From: Leptasterias polaris
Lineage: Eukaryota; Echinodermata; Asteroidea; Forcipulatida; Asteriidae
Reading direction: 5' to 3'
Assembly (NCBI GenBank): GCA_037783415.1
Contig: JAZGTN010000212.1
Coordinates: forward strand, 434,001 to 498,000
DNA length: 64,000 nt
Each line of letters opens with the position of its first letter. Position 1 is the first letter of the stretch. The notes under the pieces are model-generated. The model saw only the letters and a program-made list of their open reading frames with translations. It had not been told where the DNA came from and searched no databases. The position numbers were made by a program, and so were the translations under genes. Below are positions 24,411 through 37,703 of this stretch, piece after piece.

Positions 24411-27400
24411 TGACACCATAATATACTATACAGTCCTGATATTTCATTGTTGTAAGGAAAAGGTAGTTTGTCCATCCTCCAAAATCCTTCCATATTCTTT
24501 GCAAAATGAAGGATTCAGAAGGACTACATGTAAGTAAGGGTTGCAGGCCCAAACAGACTGTTCAAGTTCCTTTTCTAACAACCGCGGGACCAAGTCCCAA
24601 CCATAAGTGCGCGATTCTGTTTTTTCAAATACTTTCATTTAACGTAGTTTATGGCTTATGGATTATATCATATTGTTGGGAAAGTCAAATTTAGCCATGA
24701 AAAACATACATATGAAAGTAAAATAAATTTACCAAATCAACAGAGAGAACCTGAAAATAAGACTTGACCTCTGTTTCCAGTTACTTGTAAACAATTAAGA
24801 ATTTTGCCCAACTGCTGTTCATAATATCAAAAACATATATTTAATGGTCACACAAATTTGAATGTGCTTGGCAATATGGGATTTCAAAAAAATAAGCATC
24901 TTTGTCCCAAGTTTTGCATTTTGTTTCAAAGTTAATTTTAACAAATTATTTGTATTTTACAAAAATTAAATTTGCATTTATAACAAATTGCTATATTGGA
25001 TTTTTTTTAAAGGAAATTTTTTTAAATATAATTTTTTTAAATTTGATTACACATAAAAATCTAGTCTTTGTTCGAGTTGTTTTCTCGCTTTTGATAAGCA
25101 CAAACCGTGTAGATTAACAAATTTGCTTATCACTGGGCCAGGCATTCCAATCTGATCTAAGTTCAGACATGTTGGTGTGAGGTGATATCTAGGAGAGATA
25201 GCTATTGGAAAATTGAGGTCACCTGTGTAGGCGAAAAGGCCTTAACAAAGGGCAACTCTATGATGAAAAAAAAAATTGTACTGGAAAACTTCAAAGGGCA
25301 CCAAGGCGATGACCATGGCACAGAATATTACTTAGTACAGAATATTATTGCTTAGCAGAAACAGGTTATCAGACAAAATTACATTTAGGTTGCATTGTTG
25401 TGACTGGTGCCCCACTCCATTTTTGCTTAGCAAAGACATTTATCAAGCTGTATTTTCTGCTAACAAGGCCCAGGGGGCATGTAGTGCCTCCTTCACCTCT
25501 ATTACAAAACTAGTTGGGTTTTGAAACCTCCCCCTAAAAGCTCAGAAATACCAAAAACAAATTTGGTTTTGTAAGAACATTTCTGATCCAGTAAACATTT
25601 TGAGCCAAACATCATGTGGTCTTGCAGGGAGATTTTCTTGAAATTCCAGCCCTGCTCATTTGTTGTTCAATTTGGCATATTACTCACTAACTCAGAGGAA
25701 ATTCTTCTGGTTGAAGTCATTCAAGTGGAAACATTGCTAAAGGTCACCAGGGCAATTGCTAAAGGTCACCATGGACTTACAGAAGTCCATGGTCCAGTGG
25801 GCAATTAATTACTTACACAGAGTACACAGTATGGTACCTACTCCATGGAACCAGTTAACCCATTCATAGAGCAAGGACCAGATGACCCATTCCTCATCTA
25901 TAAAGTACTCAAACACAGATAAACAGATACAAAAATACACGTAAGTACAAATTTCTAACACCGGATAAAAAGTCTTTTTCGCTAACTCTGTCCAAGTTGT
26001 TTTTTCTTTTTGCTGAGCCCGAAGTTTTTCCACCAATTTGGGAGGTTAGTGGGCTGTAGTTTTGTTCATTTGTTCACCCTCCGTAGCAAAATGGTTGGAC
26101 ACAGGAAGATCGAGTACAAGTTCCTGTTGATGTGACTGATTAGCAACGTGTGTGCCCATTTGGCTGCCGGTGCTGCATACTCCAAAGGAGTCGATATAGA
26201 TTCAAAAATCCTTTAGGTTTGATGAACAGATGTATAAAAAAACACATTATAAACCATGAGGCTGGCTTGCGCATACACACGTACAGTTTTAAAATGACTT
26301 TATATTTTTGTACTGACATGATTTTGGCTCCTTTTGTCTTTTTTGTTGTTGTTAATGTTATTGTTTTTAACTTCATTTGTATCGTAAAATCTTTTATCCT
26401 CACTTTTACTATTTGGTAATTTTTTTTTTTATAGCCTTTTTAACGCTTGTAAAGTAGAATTTTTTCGGCTTATCAGCTACTGTAATTCAAATATTTTTTA
26501 CAATAAACCAAACAATGTAAACCACAAACTCAAATACATTCAGTTAAGTAAACAAAGCATAGATCTGCCTTCATAAAGAATAATAACAAAACTAAGCCTG
26601 ACTTAACATGTATTAAGTCCTTATCATTTCTTGGCTACTTACTTGACTCAAGCCAATTGTTTAGTAGGTTTCACTGAAATTGTAAGGACAGTCCCCTTTA
26701 TTAAAACCAATAAATGGGACTCAAAAGGACAATTTAATTTCTAGAACTCAGTCAGTTGGACGTCACTTGACTTGCTTTATAATCTTTTAAGAGGGTTGCC
26801 AAGCACAAGGAAGGGACCCAACAAAAGCAGGGCACGTAGAAGAAAATTAACCCATTAAAATGTTTAAATGTCACTACAGTGGCAAGCGAAGTGGCCATCG
26901 GATCCGAGAAGACTACTAGCAAGTGTAAACTATTCATGGATGAAATTTCTCAACGATTTTTGTTTGTCTTTTTTCTTCTGACATTTCAGAAATTTCATTT
27001 TTCACTTTTTCCAGGACAACTGGATTAATACTGGAATTGGTTTAAATGGCTGCCCTCGCTCAGTTCTACTTCTAGCACAATGGAGGCAAGAAACCTTCGT
27101 GTTGCAAGTCACGTTCCACGGAGGGTTTATTGTGATAAGTATAGCATTACATGGCGGGGACGCAGCCTGAACTGTCTTACATCAGTATGTTGACTCAATA
27201 AAAACCTCTTCTCTTCCATGAACTAGGCAAGTGTACGTGCTCCAAAACTGATCTTGCAGTCTACAGTACTATCGACCCCACTTCCCACCCCCCCCCCCCA
27301 CACACACACACTCAGTCCATTTGATCACAAAGTCAGTTCTGTATCAGTAATTTATCTGTCCTACATGCGCATTGATTCATGCAACACTTACATAAGGCAA

Positions 27401-29228
27401 AGCTCCAGTGTATGCACAGGCCTGATACATCATGGAGGCAACAGGGCAAAAACTTCACAAAGCTGTTTAAGCTGCTTACCAATTTATCCTTGTTAAACGA
27501 AAAATGAGCGGGGCACCTGTCAAGACAATGTACATTTTATGGAATGTTGGCTGGTAACCTGTTTCTGCTATTAAGCAAGATTTGATTTCTGTGCTTACAT
27601 ATATGTGCTTACTTGCCCTCTCAAAGCTGAAGTTCCAGGCATGCAACTGGGCTATGTCTTTCTTTTATTCACGTGCAACATCTTGCCAAATAGAGAAAGA
27701 TTTTTGAAAATTTTGAAGAGATCCTGACACCTGAAAAAAAATCTAGACAAATAAAAGACCTACACTATTTCTCAATGCTGGCAAAACACGACAGGTAGGC
27801 CTATGTTAATTAAATTGCAATAGTACAAGTCTACATGTAGCTCGTGTGTCCACTACAGGTATTTTATTGTGAACTGACACATACTGTCACACCATGCTCC
27901 ATGTGAGTGCTGACACATGCAACCTCAGAATCCATCCAAGCCAACTCCGCCAACGATGACCGACCTTGCCGACTTCTCTACTCTCCAAACCTCCCCATCC
28001 CCCCCCCCCCCCCCTCTTGGAATACAGATGAGCCATTAGGGCACGGAGTGAAATTGGTAATTTTAGACAAGGCTGCCTGGCCAGTACCCTACGCTTAAGT
28101 GCGTATGGTGTATGCCGAGCTGCGTCAGTCTGATATGCCCTTAGGCCATGAACAACAAAGGGATGACAGACTCCCCATGTAGAATTCATCCTGCCCGCCC
28201 CGATTGCAACAATTCTGCTCCCACGGCCGACCGGCCGACCGACCAACCGACCAGAAGTCCTCTCCGCTGTTACACCGGCCTGCCATTATTTCCCTTCCCG
28301 GAGATAACGTTTCAGAAAAAAAATTGTCGCGAGGGGAGTTGATCTTATCACTAGGGATCCATGATTATGCATAGAGCATGTTGGCCCAGTTTTCTCAATA
28401 GATGCTGGCTTACTTTTACAGACGTATTTAATTTCCAATGATTTTCTTTAGATCCTTATTTAAACTCTAAAACTCACAATAGAATCAGCTCATCTTTTAT
28501 AACAACCACCGCAAATTCTCCAAAATCGTTTGCATGCGTTTAGGTTTTACTTGAATATTTCCTGATAGTGTACAAAATTGACAGTTCTGTTCAGATTTGT
28601 TATTTCAATTTAGTATTTGAATATTTATTCTATTGACCAAATTGTTTTTTAAATTGCGCAAAATACGCGGATAAGCTGATTTTGTATCGCCATCATTTAT
28701 TTATTTTTTTATGTCTATAATTTTTCTCAGGATGGTTTAATAGAAAGTTTTGTACAAAAGTCCTTTCCCTGTGGTTCAATAAAGATAAACATTTTTTATT
28801 TTCGTTTCAATTTTCATCGTTGAATAGAATTTCATTTTGCAGTAGAATAATTAATTTCAAACATCTGTCATTTCTCAGAAAACATAAATACTGTTGACCA
28901 ACTTTCCGGCCAAGGATTTCCACACAGATCATGGTGGCCATTGCAGACCAGGCATTTTTTTAAAGCAAACTGATGTTTTTTACTTGTCCCCAGAAAGTTT
29001 TATTAGCCTAAAAAAACACATCTGGGCATAATGTTGACTTTATGATATATTTATTGTAGCAACCACAACCAGGTTTTATTGGTGAAAGAAACAAAGTAAC
29101 ATTCATACACTCAAAAAAACAAAATTGTAAGTATCCTTTTTCTTAAAATCACATCTGAAAAGAAAACCAACATTTATAAAGGTGTGCACAACATTGGTAC
29201 GATAAATGTTCACCGATAACTTTGGTAT
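24411..29228. other. Intergenic, no gene recognised
   Basis: Contains family A fragments (25328-25470, 27455-27625), a SINE tail fragment near 26150-26210 (GCATACTCCAAAGGAGT) and poly-C runs at 27287-27299 and 28000-28014. Remaining DNA is unassigned. Confidence 0.4.
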
Positions 29229-29591
29229 TTAAAGGTATTATACAGGATTGGCAGAGCTGACAAAATAATCACAGACAGTGTTCATGTTTTGTGTAATCAA
29301 CCACATACATGAAATAACAAACCTGTGAAAATTTGAGCTCAATTGGTCATCGAGGTCACGAGAAAATAGTGAAAAGAGACCTTATGTGTTTTCTGTTTTT
29401 CAAACATCGAGTTTATTATCGCGCGCGATAAAAACTATTGTTTTACTCATTTCTCAGAAACGATAGCATTTTAGGCAGAAATATTTTAAGGAACCCTTTC
29501 TACCATTACTTACTTTCAATCATGTAAGTTATGTGTGAATCTGTGAACATTTGTGTTTTTCGATCTTACCAATAGTGTACAGGGCCTTTAA
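29229..29591 (-). repeat. TTAAAGG-ended element, minus orientation (inverted pair, left member)
   Basis: About 360 bp, the reverse complement of 31251-31603 with few differences. The ends read TTAAAGG on both strands, compatible with a TTAA-targeting (piggyBac-like) MITE. Confidence 0.75.
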
Positions 29592-31250
29592 GCTGGCCAT
29601 GGAGGAAAACTTCCCTTAGAAATATTGTTTCCTAGAACTGCTTTATTGTTTTAAACAATTAATTTCAATCTATCCAAAACCCAATGTTTGAAAACAATTC
29701 TTTTTTAAAGGATTCTTCCAGACATGTATTTTCTTGTGACTCCAATGACAGATTGAGCATAAACTTTCACAGAACCCTGTTTGTTATTACATTTGATGGG
29801 TCACATAAAGTGCGGATACTGGTCTCTGACAATCAATGTTGGCCGCATTCTTTAAACAGGTATATTGCACAATTTCTAGCAGCCCATCAGGCAAGAAATT
29901 GGTTCTACAAGCCCCTAGCAGTTTCTACTAGACACATGTACGTCGGAATATTGTTTAGGTCGTGCCCTGCCTTATAACATATCGTTTTTAATAGTAAATT
30001 TATTTCCTCTTCATAACTAGCAGGAAACTAAATAAAAAAACATTGGTTCTAAAAACTGATTATTCTAGAGGCCTTGAACTTTGTTTTAGAGGGTGGACTA
30101 TGGGACATCTTGCTTTACTAAGTAATAAAGGGAACTTCTCGGAGGAAATTTTTTAAATGTCTATCGGAAGTTTACAAAAGGTATCATCAGGAAAAAACAT
30201 GGACACCTACGGTAATTGAAGTGGGGCGCTGTGGTTTAATTTGCAGTTTAACTTTATAGCCCGTTTTTACATAGGTTTTGCAACATCTGTGTGTTTAAAA
30301 ACTATCTAGTTCCTTTTTTCCACCCACAGCATGCAGCCTCGACAGCAGTGGCTACGACCACCAAAACGAATCCACGTCCAATATTGCATCGAGTTACACA
30401 TTAACCCACTTCGTTTCCCGTTCAATTAATTCACACTCACACACAAAACGTCCAAACACTCGCAAGACAGCAGGGGTCTTGTCCCCGCCTTTTCTTTCCT
30501 TTGGAATTGTCATCACCAATCACAGCTGATATTAAAACATTCCAAACACTTTGCCATTAGTGGCGCCGTGTGATGCTGTTGTAAAATATCAATGATTGAT
30601 ATCAATATTGACAAACTGAGCCTTTACATAATAAAATGAGGTCAATTGGACTTCCACTTGAAGTTTCTCCGATTCAAATAAATACAAATAAAATCTTCAT
30701 AGAGACAGCAGAGGCACTTGCCTCCATGCCCCTGATCATTTCCTCAGCCTTTTGAGTACATTAAAGTGGGCACAATGAAGGCCTCGAATTACATCTTTGA
30801 GAAGGCAAGGCCATTTTCTCTTTTGCAAAGAGCATTTCCATTGGAAAAATCTTAAAGTATATGGGAAAGTTTTGAACGGACACCAAGGCCAAGACCAGGG
30901 CAACACAGGCCATGGCCTCTGTGGCCTTCTGTGTTACCCCAGGCCTGAATAGATGTGCCCATTACCATGGAAGACTACCTTGCTATTCTAAGAACCAAGA
31001 TTCAGGCATGCAATGTAACCCAGATAGAGGGTGGAAGGAAACATCTCTAGCGCCATTTTGTGGCATGAAACTCACTCCTCAAACATGATTCCAATTGCAT
31101 ATGTGACGGCCCACGCCATAATCAGGCATTTCTCAGAAGTGATGAAATGCCATTAAAAGTGAGGACACCAGAAACAGCTCCCTTGACATTAATGTACATG
31201 TAATGTGACATTTGAAGTTCTACGTTGAGAAACACTTACCTTAAAGGCCC
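29592..31250. other. Intergenic spacer of the inverted pair
   Basis: No gene seen. The stretch 30400-30620 has CCAATCACAGC and TCAATGATTGATATCAATAT and looks non-repetitive. It might be regulatory, but nothing further supports this. Confidence 0.35.
30779..30947 (+). repeat. MITE family D copy
   Basis: GGCCTCGAATTACATCTTTG at the left, CCCCAGGCCTG at the right, and the GCAAAGAGCATTTCCATTGG core. Confidence 0.6.
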
Positions 31251-31603
31251 TGTACACTATTGGTAAGATCGAAAAACACAAATGTTCACAGATTCACACA
31301 TAACTTACATGATTTAAAGTAAGTAATGGTAGAAAGGGTTCCTTAAAATATTTCTGCCTAAAATGCTATCGTTTGTGAGAAATGAGTAAAACAATAGTTT
31401 TTATCCCGCGTGATAATAAACTCGATGTTTGAAAAACAGAAAACACATAAGGTCTCTTTTCACTATTTTCTCGTGACCTCGATGACCAATTGAGCTCAAA
31501 TTTCCACAGGTTTGTTATTTCATGTATGTGGTTGATTACACAAAACATGAACACTGTCTGTGATTATTTTGTCAGCTCTGCCAATCCTGTATAATACCTT
31601 TAA
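31251..31603 (+). repeat. TTAAAGG-ended element, plus orientation (inverted pair, right member)
   Basis: Starts TTAAAGGCCCTGTACACTAT and ends CCTGTATAATACCTTTAA. It matches 29229-29591 on the other strand along its full length. Short frames inside it are not genes. Confidence 0.75.
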
Positions 31604-32250
31604 CCATATTAGCCTAAATTAGGTGTTAAATATAAAAGCTCTCGTAAATTCTCATTTATTTGATGAGCAATTAAACCTAGTTTTGGCTGGCAGCCTGGTC
31701 TTGGCATGGACTCTACAGCATCAAATCTTGATATCAAGATTACAGAAAAAGGCATTGCACATTTGGGTAAATACCAGATACTTCTTTCAGTCCATCATTT
31801 CAATAAATACAAGGAGGGCTATAAGCTGCTCACCTTAAGCAGTTGAGATTCTACCAAGATGAAAAATCCTGAAACATGAAGATCCCTTTTGGTGTGGAGG
31901 AGATGAAACTCCCGTATTTACAGATTTACAACTCTCTAAATCATTTCAGTTAGATTATCTGAAGGTTTGGTCATAACAAGGGCAGAGTCTTTCACCTCAG
32001 TAATGGCAATTTTCCCTCTTCCAAGAAAATCATAAATCGAAGAAAAAAAACTCAAATCTGGAAAAACACTGATAAATTTCATGAATGCCTGAGGAGAGCT
32101 CTCTGCACTTCTCAGAACCAAACTTCACACCAAGTCTAAAAGGGAAATCAAAACAAAATTTCAAACATAACTGAAATGTAATATTAGATTGGTGAATTGT
32201 TCTTTTTGAAAAGCAAAGAAAAAGTAGGCTTTTTTCCTGATGAAAACAAA

Positions 32251-32280
32251 TGTTCACAAGATCTTCTGATCTTGTGAACA
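32251..32280. other. Perfect hairpin, 13-bp stem and 4-base loop
   Basis: TGTTCACAAGATC, loop TTCT, then GATCTTGTGAACA. The stem is perfect and compact. No run of T follows, and in animal DNA a terminator role is not expected. Confidence 0.9.
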
Positions 32281-32482
32281 AGTACCTTTAACATCCATTT
32301 AGCTTCTTAGATGGACTGTGATGAAATACAGCGTGCATCCTACATGCAGCTCAAGAACCATCCTCTGCTCTGCACAAAATCTAATTGCTCGTCACAAAAG
32401 GGCTTCCAGCTATGTGTGGACAGAGACACTACAAACATTAGACTTCCACCAGTTCTCCCTCCCCTCGCCCTCTCTGTACATG

Positions 32483-32632
32483 CTGGCCTGGAATATCATC
32501 TTTTAAGAGGATAAGGCCATTTTCATTTTGCAAAGAGCACTTCCATTAGAAAAGTCTATGAGGACATTTTGAAGAGGCACAAAGGACAAGACCAGGGCAA
32601 TGAAGGCCATGGCCTCCTTGTAATTTCAGGCA
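32483..32632 (+). repeat. MITE family D copy
   Basis: GGCCTGGAATATCATCTTTT start, GCAAAGAGCACTTCCATTAG core and GTAATTTCAGGC end. Confidence 0.6.
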
Positions 32633-32822
32633 CCTGTAAATGCCCTCAGAAGTCAAGGTACTGGCCCAACAAAGTGTTATTAGCTTAATTTCTATTTAAG
32701 AAAGTGTTAGGGGGTTTTTTTTCAGTCGATGATTGATCTACATACATAGTACGTAAATGTATCAATTTGAATTTCACCAAATTTACCTTGCATCTCTTCA
32801 ACAAAATATAGTTCTACACTAG

Positions 32823-32994
32823 ACTTGTGGACAAGTCATCTGTTCGTCGCAGTGATAGCTGGCTCCCGCAAGAGGACTACGGCCCAAGTAGTTGGGAGCC
32901 GGCAGTCTCGCTAGAGAGCCAGCAGTATCGCAAGAGTCGCGGGGAAGCGGTTATGCTATTACCACATCAAACATTTAATGACTTGTCCACGAGC
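32823..32994. repeat. Foldback element, about 170 bp
   Basis: CTTGTGGACAAGTCAT at the left is mirrored by ATGACTTGTCCACGAG at the right. Inner arms around GGCTCCCGCA and GTTGGGAGCC also pair. The interior is GC-rich compared with its flanks. Confidence 0.75.
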
Positions 32995-33392
32995 TTAATG
33001 GCACATCAGTAACACTGAACAAATGGAAAGAATAATGTGACTAATAGTAATAGCCAGTCTAGTGTGGAAACTCTGGTCCCATTCTGTTAGATTTTGTTTT
33101 ACAAAAACTGTATTAATGTAGTCTGGAGTTAACACTAACACTAACAGAGAAAGGACTAAATAATAATAACAGAATAAAATAAACAAGACGGTAGCAATAA
33201 ATGTAATGTATAAATGTATGCAAAGTATGTAATCCCATCCATGTACATGATGTACATAAACCATAAATTTTACATGAAGCGACTGTATGTAAAGTCAAAT
33301 ACACATTAAGGTTTTATTTCGTTGTATTTAGTATGAAAGTTTAGGACTAGTATCATTCCGACCTCAGAGCTACTTCAAGTTTTGTGCCTAAA

Positions 33393-33765
33393 AACAGCAG
33401 TCTGAAGCCAGTCTACCCATTCCCACCACTCTGCAAATAGCCACCATAAGAGCCTGATCTCAACCAACACACAGCAGCCTGACGCTAGTCTAGGACTCTC
33501 AAGTCTAAACCAATGCACAGCAGCCTTAAAAGCCAGTCTTTCAACTCCCAACCCACCCACAATAAATGAAAGTGTGACCTTAACCAACACACTGCAGACT
33601 GAAGCCAGTCTACCAACTATCATCTCACTCCACAATAATAATAGCCTGATCTCAACCAACACACAGCAGACTGAAGCCAGTCTACCCCACTCTCAACACT
33701 CCGCAATAGATAAAAAGCCTGATCTCAATCAACACACAGCAGACTGATGCCAGTCTACCAATCCT
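33393..33765. repeat. Minisatellite, unit about 70 bp, roughly five to six copies
   Basis: Unit with AGCCTGATCTCAACCAACAC, ACAGCAGACTGAAGCCAGTC and a variable CTCCACAATAATA tail. Spacing of the CCAGTCTA element ranges from about 48 to 79 bp, so copies have indels. Confidence 0.85.
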
Positions 33766-35738
33766 CACAAACCAGAGCATCCCATTGGCCACTGTGCGAT
33801 TAAATATAACCTGAGCTGAACTCCCAGCAGTACTCACAACCCAGTGGGATTTGTTTAGACAGACAATCACTTAGGGACCACCTTATATGCAGGAACCAAA
33901 AGAAAATCAATATCTTGTGGTGGAAATCGCGGATTTTATAAATGTCATCCGAACAGTAATCTTCTTGGGTAGCTGTCAAGGAGAACACAACAGTAATGTT
34001 TGAGGGGAAAAAATGACATAACAAGCCAGTGGCAATGTCATTGTCATGGTTGATTATACACTATATTTTTGTACAATACTACCTCCTCACAGTTACTTAC
34101 TTTACACTGAAGCTGATTTGTGGGAGTCTAGCAATTTATTAACAAGAAATTTGCTAATATAGCCATTCAGAATTTCAAATTATTTTCAACCACCCACCTC
34201 CAAAAAATCAAGTTTCAAATTTTAATTAATTTATTTGACATTTAACCCACCAACACTTTCAAAAAAAAAGATAAAACAAAATTTGAATTTTGAAAACATT
34301 GATAATTCTTAACGGGCCCCTTGTTAAGTGGAGAGCTTCCATTCTCAAGGAGAATTTTGTCCACCATCAACTTAAAACAACAACACGGAAAACTCTTCAA
34401 TATTTTTGTCAAAAAATAAGCTCAAAAATGTTGTTGTTTTTGTGCGGTGCCTGCAGCGGGTGAAGATCTTGTTTTTAATGCACAGATTTTGACAGTCGAC
34501 CACCTACAATTTCCGCCCTTTCAATCATTCAATTTCAAGAATTCCTCTGAAGCGACGCAATTCCATGATTATTTCCAGCATGAAATTATTAATATCCAAC
34601 TCAACACTCCTAAAGTAAAAAAAATACACTCAGTAAATGCCTCAAGGCATGGAGCGCTGTACGTTACGACTGCGCCGATTTGCGCAATAAAAAATCATAA
34701 TAAAAGTACAAATCTGACGGTGAAGCGATGAGTAATGTACTAGAACCATTAACTTGAAATTTCAAAAACAAACACTGCAGTAACTGGGGAATAGTGGCTG
34801 GACAGCCGACCTAAATGATTAGCATTAGAATTTTCTGTTTTATTAACTTGACTCATACCGGTTCTGTGGTTTAATACACGTCAGTAGGAGCGTCTGAGAA
34901 AACAGTGGGTTTGCATCTCGTAATAATCTTGCTCATCTCGGATTTCTCAAGAGTGGATCTTCTCAACTTGTTGGGCCCTTAGTTCATTTGGCAGCCTGTC
35001 GTGCCTCACTCAAAATTGATGGACACTCGAGATTGCACGACAGGTTTTTTCTTGGGTCTGTGGCGGGATTAATGAAAAAACTGTCGCAAGGGGGGTTACA
35101 GCGGAGTGCCTGCAATGTTTACCCAGAAATGACTAACAAGTGTTTGAGAAGCGTGGCCCATGCGCTTTGGCTGCAGAAAAAGGGCAGAGCAAGAGGCTCT
35201 TGAACAGCCCGAGTTTGTGCCCTGTGCATAAACCATTCACTTGAATTATACCAGCCTTCCGTTTCAACTTATAATGTTTATTTCAAACAATTCCACGAAG
35301 AAAGGGCTTCATCGGTTTACGACTCCATTTGAAAATATCAGTGAATCTACTGTATAAATATTAAATCATGACTGTGAAACTGAAATTCATAATCACAGAA
35401 CCCGGAGAAAGCCGAGTGAGTCATTATCCACTAGACTGCAGTTGTAAGAGTGTTTTACAGAGATGCATGTTGCCATTTTATTACGCTGTGTTTTTACGCA
35501 TTTACATGGGAAAATTCCATCATCCGACACGCATGTATGGCAGGTAATGGGTCAGTTAGATTGACTGATAAAAAAAAATAGAAAATGATCAATGCACATC
35601 GCCATTTTGCTGGACAGCGTGTTATGTAATATCATTTTCATGTATGTGCAAGCCGTATGTGCATGCACTGTTATCGTTATGCCAAATCTGCAGCTGAACA
35701 TCACAGTGCAGTCAAGCTGGTACATAGGCCTACCTTGC
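33766..35738. other. Intergenic, non-repetitive stretches
   Basis: No gene. Segments 34440-34740 and 35280-35530 look single-copy with motifs such as TGAAATTATTAATATCC and TATAAATATTAAATCATG, so they are possible noncoding regulatory DNA. The remainder is unassigned. Confidence 0.35.
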
Positions 35739-36070
35739 CAGGGCTCGAATTTCAGGGAGAAAATTCGTAAAACCACTAGGCTTGTAGCTCAAAATGTTTA
35801 CTGTCACAGAGCAGAATTGTTTTTACAAGGCAAGAATTAAGGGGAGAAAAAAGGGAAAAACCTATCAGTACAATTTACATTCAAACTGTGTTTCAACTTG
35901 AACAGAGAGATAATTTAATACTTAACAAAATTGAATGATAATTATCAGACTGGAAGTCAACACCTGAACAAAAACACCAGACCGCCAGACTTGTCCAGTC
36001 ATGAATTTACCGGCCCAACACTAAAATCACTGGCCTCGGGCCTGTGTTCCAGTGTTAATTTCAAGCCCTG
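35739..36070 (+). repeat. MITE family B copy
   Basis: Starts CAGGGCTCGAATTTCAGGG and ends AATTTCAAGCCCTG. CTTGC directly precedes and follows it, a likely target duplication. Confidence 0.75.
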
Positions 36071-37318
36071 CTTGCAACACATGAGAATTAGTGTTCAATG
36101 CACAGAGCTCCCATCCTCCACTCTATCTGACCCCTTCATCCTCACCCTCTTCAATTTACCCAACACTGACCCGACCCCTCCAACCCCCGATCTATAGATC
36201 AGGTAACTTTGCCTGTAAAGCATAGAGCAAGAGTACATTGAACATGAAACTTAACATCCAAATCTTTTGGACTCTTGCCAGCTACTGATGGAAGCAGTAC
36301 TGCATCCTGTAAACTTTGGCAAGACCAAGGAAAGAATGGAGAATTCTACGTGCGGTTAAAATGAATCATCTTCACTTATTCAATCTCTCCATCAACCTCA
36401 TTATTTCTTTGCCGCTGCCCAACGTTAATTGTAAATCCTTTCTCGTTAATATCACCAAGATCCCAACTAACACCTGCCCCCCAGCCGTCCTCCCCATTCT
36501 CAAAAACCTCATCAAAAATTCTTATCATCTTCATCAATGCAAAAAACCAACTTCTCAAATATCCTTTATTATATGTAACAAAAGCTATATGGATACTGTA
36601 CACATCCCACTTTCAGAACCAAATACATAATTCATGAGCAGCGAGAACAAAGATTGCAACACAGTATTGTGCACAATTCCCCACAGCCTCGATTTATATG
36701 CATGCAGGCTCAGGTGTGTGACCATGCATGCCAAACGATACTTCCAAAACCTTGAAGGTTCATTCCTGATGATGCATTTTGTCTTTACTCCGAATTGAGT
36801 CACACCTGCTGTGTTAAATATTATCTCCAGAGAGAGAGAGAGAGCAAAAAAAAGTCCCGGTTCTACGAATTTGCATAATTACATTCCAAGCGTCCCAACA
36901 TAGAAAACAAAATCAGTTCCAAGCAGATGAGTGGTTTTGAAAATTAAGCAAAAATCTTGCATATTTACATGTAGATGCAACTGACTTTGAAATATGCAAA
37001 TTTTTAAACAAAACAGCTGCTATATAACTTGTCTTATTTAGCACATTATGCAAATAATAAATGCAAACGGTACATGTTGAAACAATCATTCAACAATAGA
37101 GAACTATGACTTTATAGGCCTACTGCATGTAATCTACATGTATAAGTTGCTCTTACATGTACTTTCCCTTCAGACACTGTTGCCATCAATTGCTTACAAC
37201 TTACACTTACAGTGTAGGATAAAAATAGCAAATGCATCACACTTATTTAAGCCTAGCTAGTATGGTCTAGACTCAAGACATTGGTTATTTTGAAAATTAT
37301 GCAAATATTGTTGCATAT
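36071..37318. other. Intergenic with octamer motifs
   Basis: No gene recognised. Contains an AG microsatellite near 36828-36844 and three exact ATGCAAAT octamers at 36994, 37048 and 37299. Confidence 0.4.
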
Positions 37319-37691
37319 CAGGGCTCAAATTTGGGGAGAAAATCCACAAGACTACAGGGCTTGTAGCTCAAAATCTTTACTGGACCAGACATTTTTTTAC
37401 AAGACCTGATTCAATTTGTGAAAAAAACAAAAACTTGCTGCCACAGTTTAACATGCATTTGACTGCTTTTATATGAACCAGAACTGAGACAAGTAAGAGA
37501 AGAGTATACTTGATTACTCAAAGAATTGAAAGATAATTTATTAGACCCAAAGTCAACACTTGAACATAATGTGTTTCTGTTATTCAATTGAAAAACACAA
37601 GACCATCGGACTTGTTAGGTCATAAGTTTACTGGCCCAACACTAAAATTACTGGCCTCGGGCCTGTGGTCCAGTGTAAAATTCGAGCCCTG
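37319..37691 (+). repeat. MITE family B copy
   Basis: Starts CAGGGCTCAAATTTGGGG and ends AAAATTCGAGCCCTG. GCATAT occurs on both sides at the boundary. Confidence 0.75.
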
Positions 37692-37703
37692 CATATGCAA
37701 ATT

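Noticed and set aside
33393..33765. CRISPR-like array
   Set aside because: Repeat and spacer lengths vary, all units are similar along their length, and the genome is animal.
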